DNA of 13,837 nucleotides from NCBI GenBank assembly GCA_964493955.1, contig CAZBPZ010000044.1, positions 1-13,837 of the forward strand, written 5' to 3'. The position numbers and the translations under genes are program-made. A model generated the notes under the pieces. That model saw only the letters and a list, made by a program, of their open reading frames with translations. It made no database searches and was not told where the DNA came from. The stretch's first letter is position 1; the number at the start of each line of letters is the position of its first letter. Shown here one piece after another: positions 11,424 through 13,837 of this stretch. Source of the stretch: CAZBPZ01 sp964493955 (GTDB lineage: Bacteria > Chloroflexota > Dehalococcoidia > Dehalococcoidales > Fen-1064).

Positions 11424-13757
11424 CTAGAGGGTGGCGATGGTAACGCCGTTACCACCTTCGCGGGCCTCACCGGGGCGGAAGCTGCGGACGAGCGGGTGCG
11501 AGGCGAGGCGCTGGCGGATGACGTTGCGCAGGGTGCCGGTACCGCTCCCGTGGACGATGCGTACCTCGGAGAGCCCGGCGAGGGCGGCGTCGTCCAGGTA
11601 GGTCTCCAGGGCGAGCTCAGCCTCGTCGGCACGCTTGCCGATGAGCATCAGCTCGCGGGGTACGCGGCGGCTGGCCGGGGTGGTGGCCGGAGGGGGCGTG
11701 GCCGGGGCAGCCGGCCCGCTGACACGGGTCACCCCCTCGCGTGATAGCCTGATGCGGCCGGGCCCGGCCTGCACCTCTATCTGGTCTGAGTCAGCGGATA
11801 CTGACACCACGCTGGCATAGATGCCCGCCTCGGGCAGCCAGACAGTGTCCCCGGGCGCAATCTCACTCGCCGCTGTTTCTCCGGCTGGTGGTCCGGGACG
11901 CCAGGCCCGGGAGCGCAACTGCTCGCCGGTACTGGTCAGGACACGGCGGCCTTTCTCCAGCGCTTCCGGGGAGCGTTCCCGGCGCAGGCGTGCCGCCGCC
12001 TGTCGTATCTCCCGCTGGAGAGCGGCGGCCTCGCTGACAACCCGGTCACGCGTTTCCTGGATGATTGTTTTCTCGCGGGCTGCCAGCTCGCGCTGGCGCT
12101 GCTCCAGTTCGGCGCGCTGCTGTTCGGCCGCCCGGATGGCAGACTCCAGGTGGCGGCGCTGCTCTTCGGCGGCGGCCCGTTCCTCTTGCAGGTCGGCCAG
12201 GAGGGTCTCAAGCTGGTCAGCCCCCGGCGAGACCATACCGCGGGCGGCCTCGATGATGGAAGCCGGCAGGCCGAGGCGGCTGGCGGTGGCCAGGGTGTTG
12301 CTGCCGCCGGGCACTCCCACCGTCAGGTGGTAGGTCGGGGCCATGGTCCGGGGGTCAAAGTCGAGCGAGGCGTTCTCCAGGCCGGGGGTAGCGTGGGCAA
12401 ATACCTTGAGGTCGCCGAGGTGGGTGGTGGCCACCACGAGTGAGCCGAGGGCAAGAAAATGGAGCAGTATGGCGCGGGCCAGGGCGGACCCCTGGGCGGG
12501 GTCGGTGCTGGTGCCGAGCTCGTCCAGCAGCACCAGGCTGCACTCGGTGGCACGGCCGGTGATACGGGTGATGTTGCCGATGTGCCAGCTGAAGGTGGAG
12601 AGGGTCTGCTCAATGCTCTGCTCATCACCGATGTCAACGAAGATGCCGTCGAACACTGGCAGGCATGACCCGGGTGAGGCCGGAATCGGCAGTCCGGCCT
12701 GTGTCATCAGGGCCAGCAGGCCGACCGTCTTCAGGGCAACCGTCTTCCCGCCGGTGTTTGGCCCGGTGATGACGAGGACACGGAAGTCGCGCCCGAGCTC
12801 GACCGAGAGCGGCACCGCCCGCTCGCCCAGCAGCGGGTGGCGGGCTTCAACCAGCCGTACCACCTGGCGGCCGGTCACGAGGTTGGCCTCGGTGGCACGG
12901 TTGTGGCGGGCGTACTTTGCCTTGGCCAGGAGCAGGTCAAGCTCGGCCAGGCGGGCAATATTGGCGGCTATCTCGTGGTGGTACTGGCCCACGCGGGCAC
13001 TCAGGGCTGCCAGGACTCGCTCGACCTCCTGTTGTTCCTGTACGGTTAGCTCCCGGAGCCGGTTGCCGGTATCAACCGTGCTCCATGGCTCTATGAAGAG
13101 GGTGGCCCCCGTGTTGGAGACGTCGTGCACGATGCCACGGATATCGTGCCGTGCGTCTGTCCTGATGGGGATGACATAGCGGCCGGAGCGCTCTGTCACG
13201 ATTGGCTCCTGGACGATGCGCTGGCCGCGCGGTGACCGGATGATGGCTTCCAGGCGCTGCAGCAGGTGCTGGCGGGTCTCTTTCAGCTCGCGGCGCGTGC
13301 TGGCCAGCGTGGCTGAGGCCGAGTCCAGCACCTCGCCGTCCGGTGATATTGACCGGGTGATTTCTTCTTCCAGCGGGCGCAGTGGGACCAGCCCGGCCGC
13401 TACTTCCCAGACGAGGGGCAGCTCCTCTGCCATCGGGGCGAGGTGGCGGCGCGCCCGCCTGGCCGCCCCGAGGCCGGCCGCGATATCAAGCAGTGTTGCC
13501 GGCTCAAGGGTACGGCCGCGGGCGGCCTGCTCCAGGTACTGGCGCGTGTCCGGCACGTCTCCCAGGCTGAAGTCGGGGATGGTCTCCAGCAGCCGGCGGG
13601 CCTGGGCCGATTGCTCCAGGCGGTGACGGACCTCGTCGGGGTTGCTGGAGCAATCCATGGCCAGTGCCAGGTTGCGGCTGGCAGGGAACGCGGTATACCC
13701 GGCCACGATTTCCCGTACCCGGTGAAACTCCAGCATCTCCAGGCTCTTATCATCCAT
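11424..13757 (-). CDS. mutS2: MutS2-family ATPase with C-terminal Smr domain
   Basis: This 777-residue MutS2 has been linked to suppression of recombination and, in Bacillus, to sensing collided ribosomes and splitting them. It lacks the mismatch-recognition domain of MutS. Visible are the core and clamp region (1-320, with RYVIPIRTDARHDIRGIVHDVSNTG at 193-217), Walker A GPNTGGKT (332-339), DIGDEQSIEQTLSTFSWH (375-392), Walker B LVLLDELGTSTDP (408-420), the TTH switch (444-446), a long charged coiled coil (about 510-600), a KOW-like segment (632-680), a Pro/Ala linker (682-697) and the Smr domain (700-777). The Smr domain keeps HGSGTG (736-741) and EGGNGVT (767-773), but LDLRG reads LMLIG (703-707). 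The ATG at 13757 is chosen because homologues begin there and an extended -10 lies just upstream. Its ribosome site is weak (AGGCAG). A VLRF1-type gene follows after 7 bases. Confidence 0.95.
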   Translation of the reverse strand: MDDKSLEMLEFHRVREIVAGYTAFPASRNLALAMDCSSNPDEVRHRLEQSAQARRLLETIPDFSLGDVPDTRQYLEQAARGRTLEPATLLDIAAGLGAARRARRHLAPMAEELPLVWEVAAGLVPLRPLEEEITRSISPDGEVLDSASATLASTRRELKETRQHLLQRLEAIIRSPRGQRIVQEPIVTERSGRYVIPIRTDARHDIRGIVHDVSNTGATLFIEPWSTVDTGNRLRELTVQEQQEVERVLAALSARVGQYHHEIAANIARLAELDLLLAKAKYARHNRATEANLVTGRQVVRLVEARHPLLGERAVPLSVELGRDFRVLVITGPNTGGKTVALKTVGLLALMTQAGLPIPASPGSCLPVFDGIFVDIGDEQSIEQTLSTFSWHIGNITRITGRATECSLVLLDELGTSTDPAQGSALARAILLHFLALGSLVVATTHLGDLKVFAHATPGLENASLDFDPRTMAPTYHLTVGVPGGSNTLATASRLGLPASIIEAARGMVSPGADQLETLLADLQEERAAAEEQRRHLESAIRAAEQQRAELEQRQRELAAREKTIIQETRDRVVSEAAALQREIRQAAARLRRERSPEALEKGRRVLTSTGEQLRSRAWRPGPPAGETAASEIAPGDTVWLPEAGIYASVVSVSADSDQIEVQAGPGRIRLSREGVTRVSGPAAPATPPPATTPASRRVPRELMLIGKRADEAELALETYLDDAALAGLSEVRIVHGSGTGTLRNVIRQRLASHPLVRSFRPGEAREGGNGVTIATL

Positions 13758-13782
13758 GGCGGCTGCCTGTTGCTCCTGCCAT

Positions 13783-13791
13783 ATTGTACCA
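13783..13791 (-). promoter_or_regulatory. Extended -10 promoter of mutS2
   Basis: The minus strand reads TGG followed by TACAAT (13791 down to 13783), an extended -10 element. No -35 resembling TTGACA lies at 16-18 bases, which is tolerated by extended -10 promoters. Initiation near 13776 leaves a leader of about 19 bases to the ATG at 13757. The remaining bases to 13837 show no gene. Confidence 0.5.
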
Positions 13792-13837
13792 CGGGGCGGC
13801 CGCATCGGGCGGGCCCGGCCTGGCCTCCAGGCAGGGG

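Noticed and set aside
11417..11632. N-terminal extension of the VLRF1-type frame into mutS2
   Set aside because: It overlaps the conserved Smr domain in another frame and reads as Ser/Pro/Arg-rich shadow sequence. A start with a ribosome site exists at 11416.

Overview
This is a compact, GC-rich bacterial chromosome segment. It holds ten intact protein-coding genes and one frameshifted small gene. Shine-Dalgarno sites, sigma-70-type promoters and MutS2 mark it as bacterial. A ThiD2-ThiE fusion, a translin homologue and a K+-type membrane pyrophosphatase together remind me most of Chloroflexota (Dehalococcoidia-like). That placement is an inference from gene content; no marker gene here settles it.

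Layout. Bases 81-4148 (minus) form a tightly overlapped operon, thiD2-thiE fusion > translin-family gene > membrane pyrophosphatase hppA, closed by a hairpin at 31-60. A 213-base divergent intergenic region (4149-4361) carries promoters on both strands and separates this operon from birA (4362-5156, plus). birA converges on a minus-strand operon, nfeD > frameshifted small NfeD-type OB gene > slipin (5197-7487), across a perfect 28-base palindrome. A second divergent region (7488-7627) with back-to-back promoters drives nfeD leftward. It drives rightward a phosphotriesterase-family metallohydrolase followed by an Old Yellow Enzyme-type flavin oxidoreductase (7628-9704). These converge on a minus-strand block: mutS2 (11424-13757), a VLRF1-type (Vms1/eRF1-like) gene 7 bases downstream, and an alpha/beta-hydrolase-fold gene (9715-10602) with its own promoter.

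How the genes may work together. The most interesting pair is mutS2 plus the VLRF1-type gene. MutS2 is known in Bacillus to act on collided ribosomes, and Vms1/ANKZF1 cleaves peptidyl-tRNA on stalled large subunits in eukaryotes, so the pair looks like a two-gene ribosome-rescue module. NfeD and slipin form the classic membrane-quality-control pair. ThiE and BirA both release pyrophosphate, the substrate of HppA, although co-transcription with hppA is suggested only for thiD2E.

Oddities: (i) the small NfeD-domain gene between nfeD and slipin is broken by a +1 shift, yet its start and stop overlaps with both neighbours are preserved; (ii) the alpha/beta hydrolase has Ala where the nucleophile Ser should be; (iii) the Smr domain of MutS2 has lost its LDLR motif; (iv) BirA has two substitutions in its glycine-rich ATP/biotin loop. 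No tRNA, rRNA, CRISPR, insertion sequence or attachment site was seen, and no stretch over 300 bases lacks a gene.
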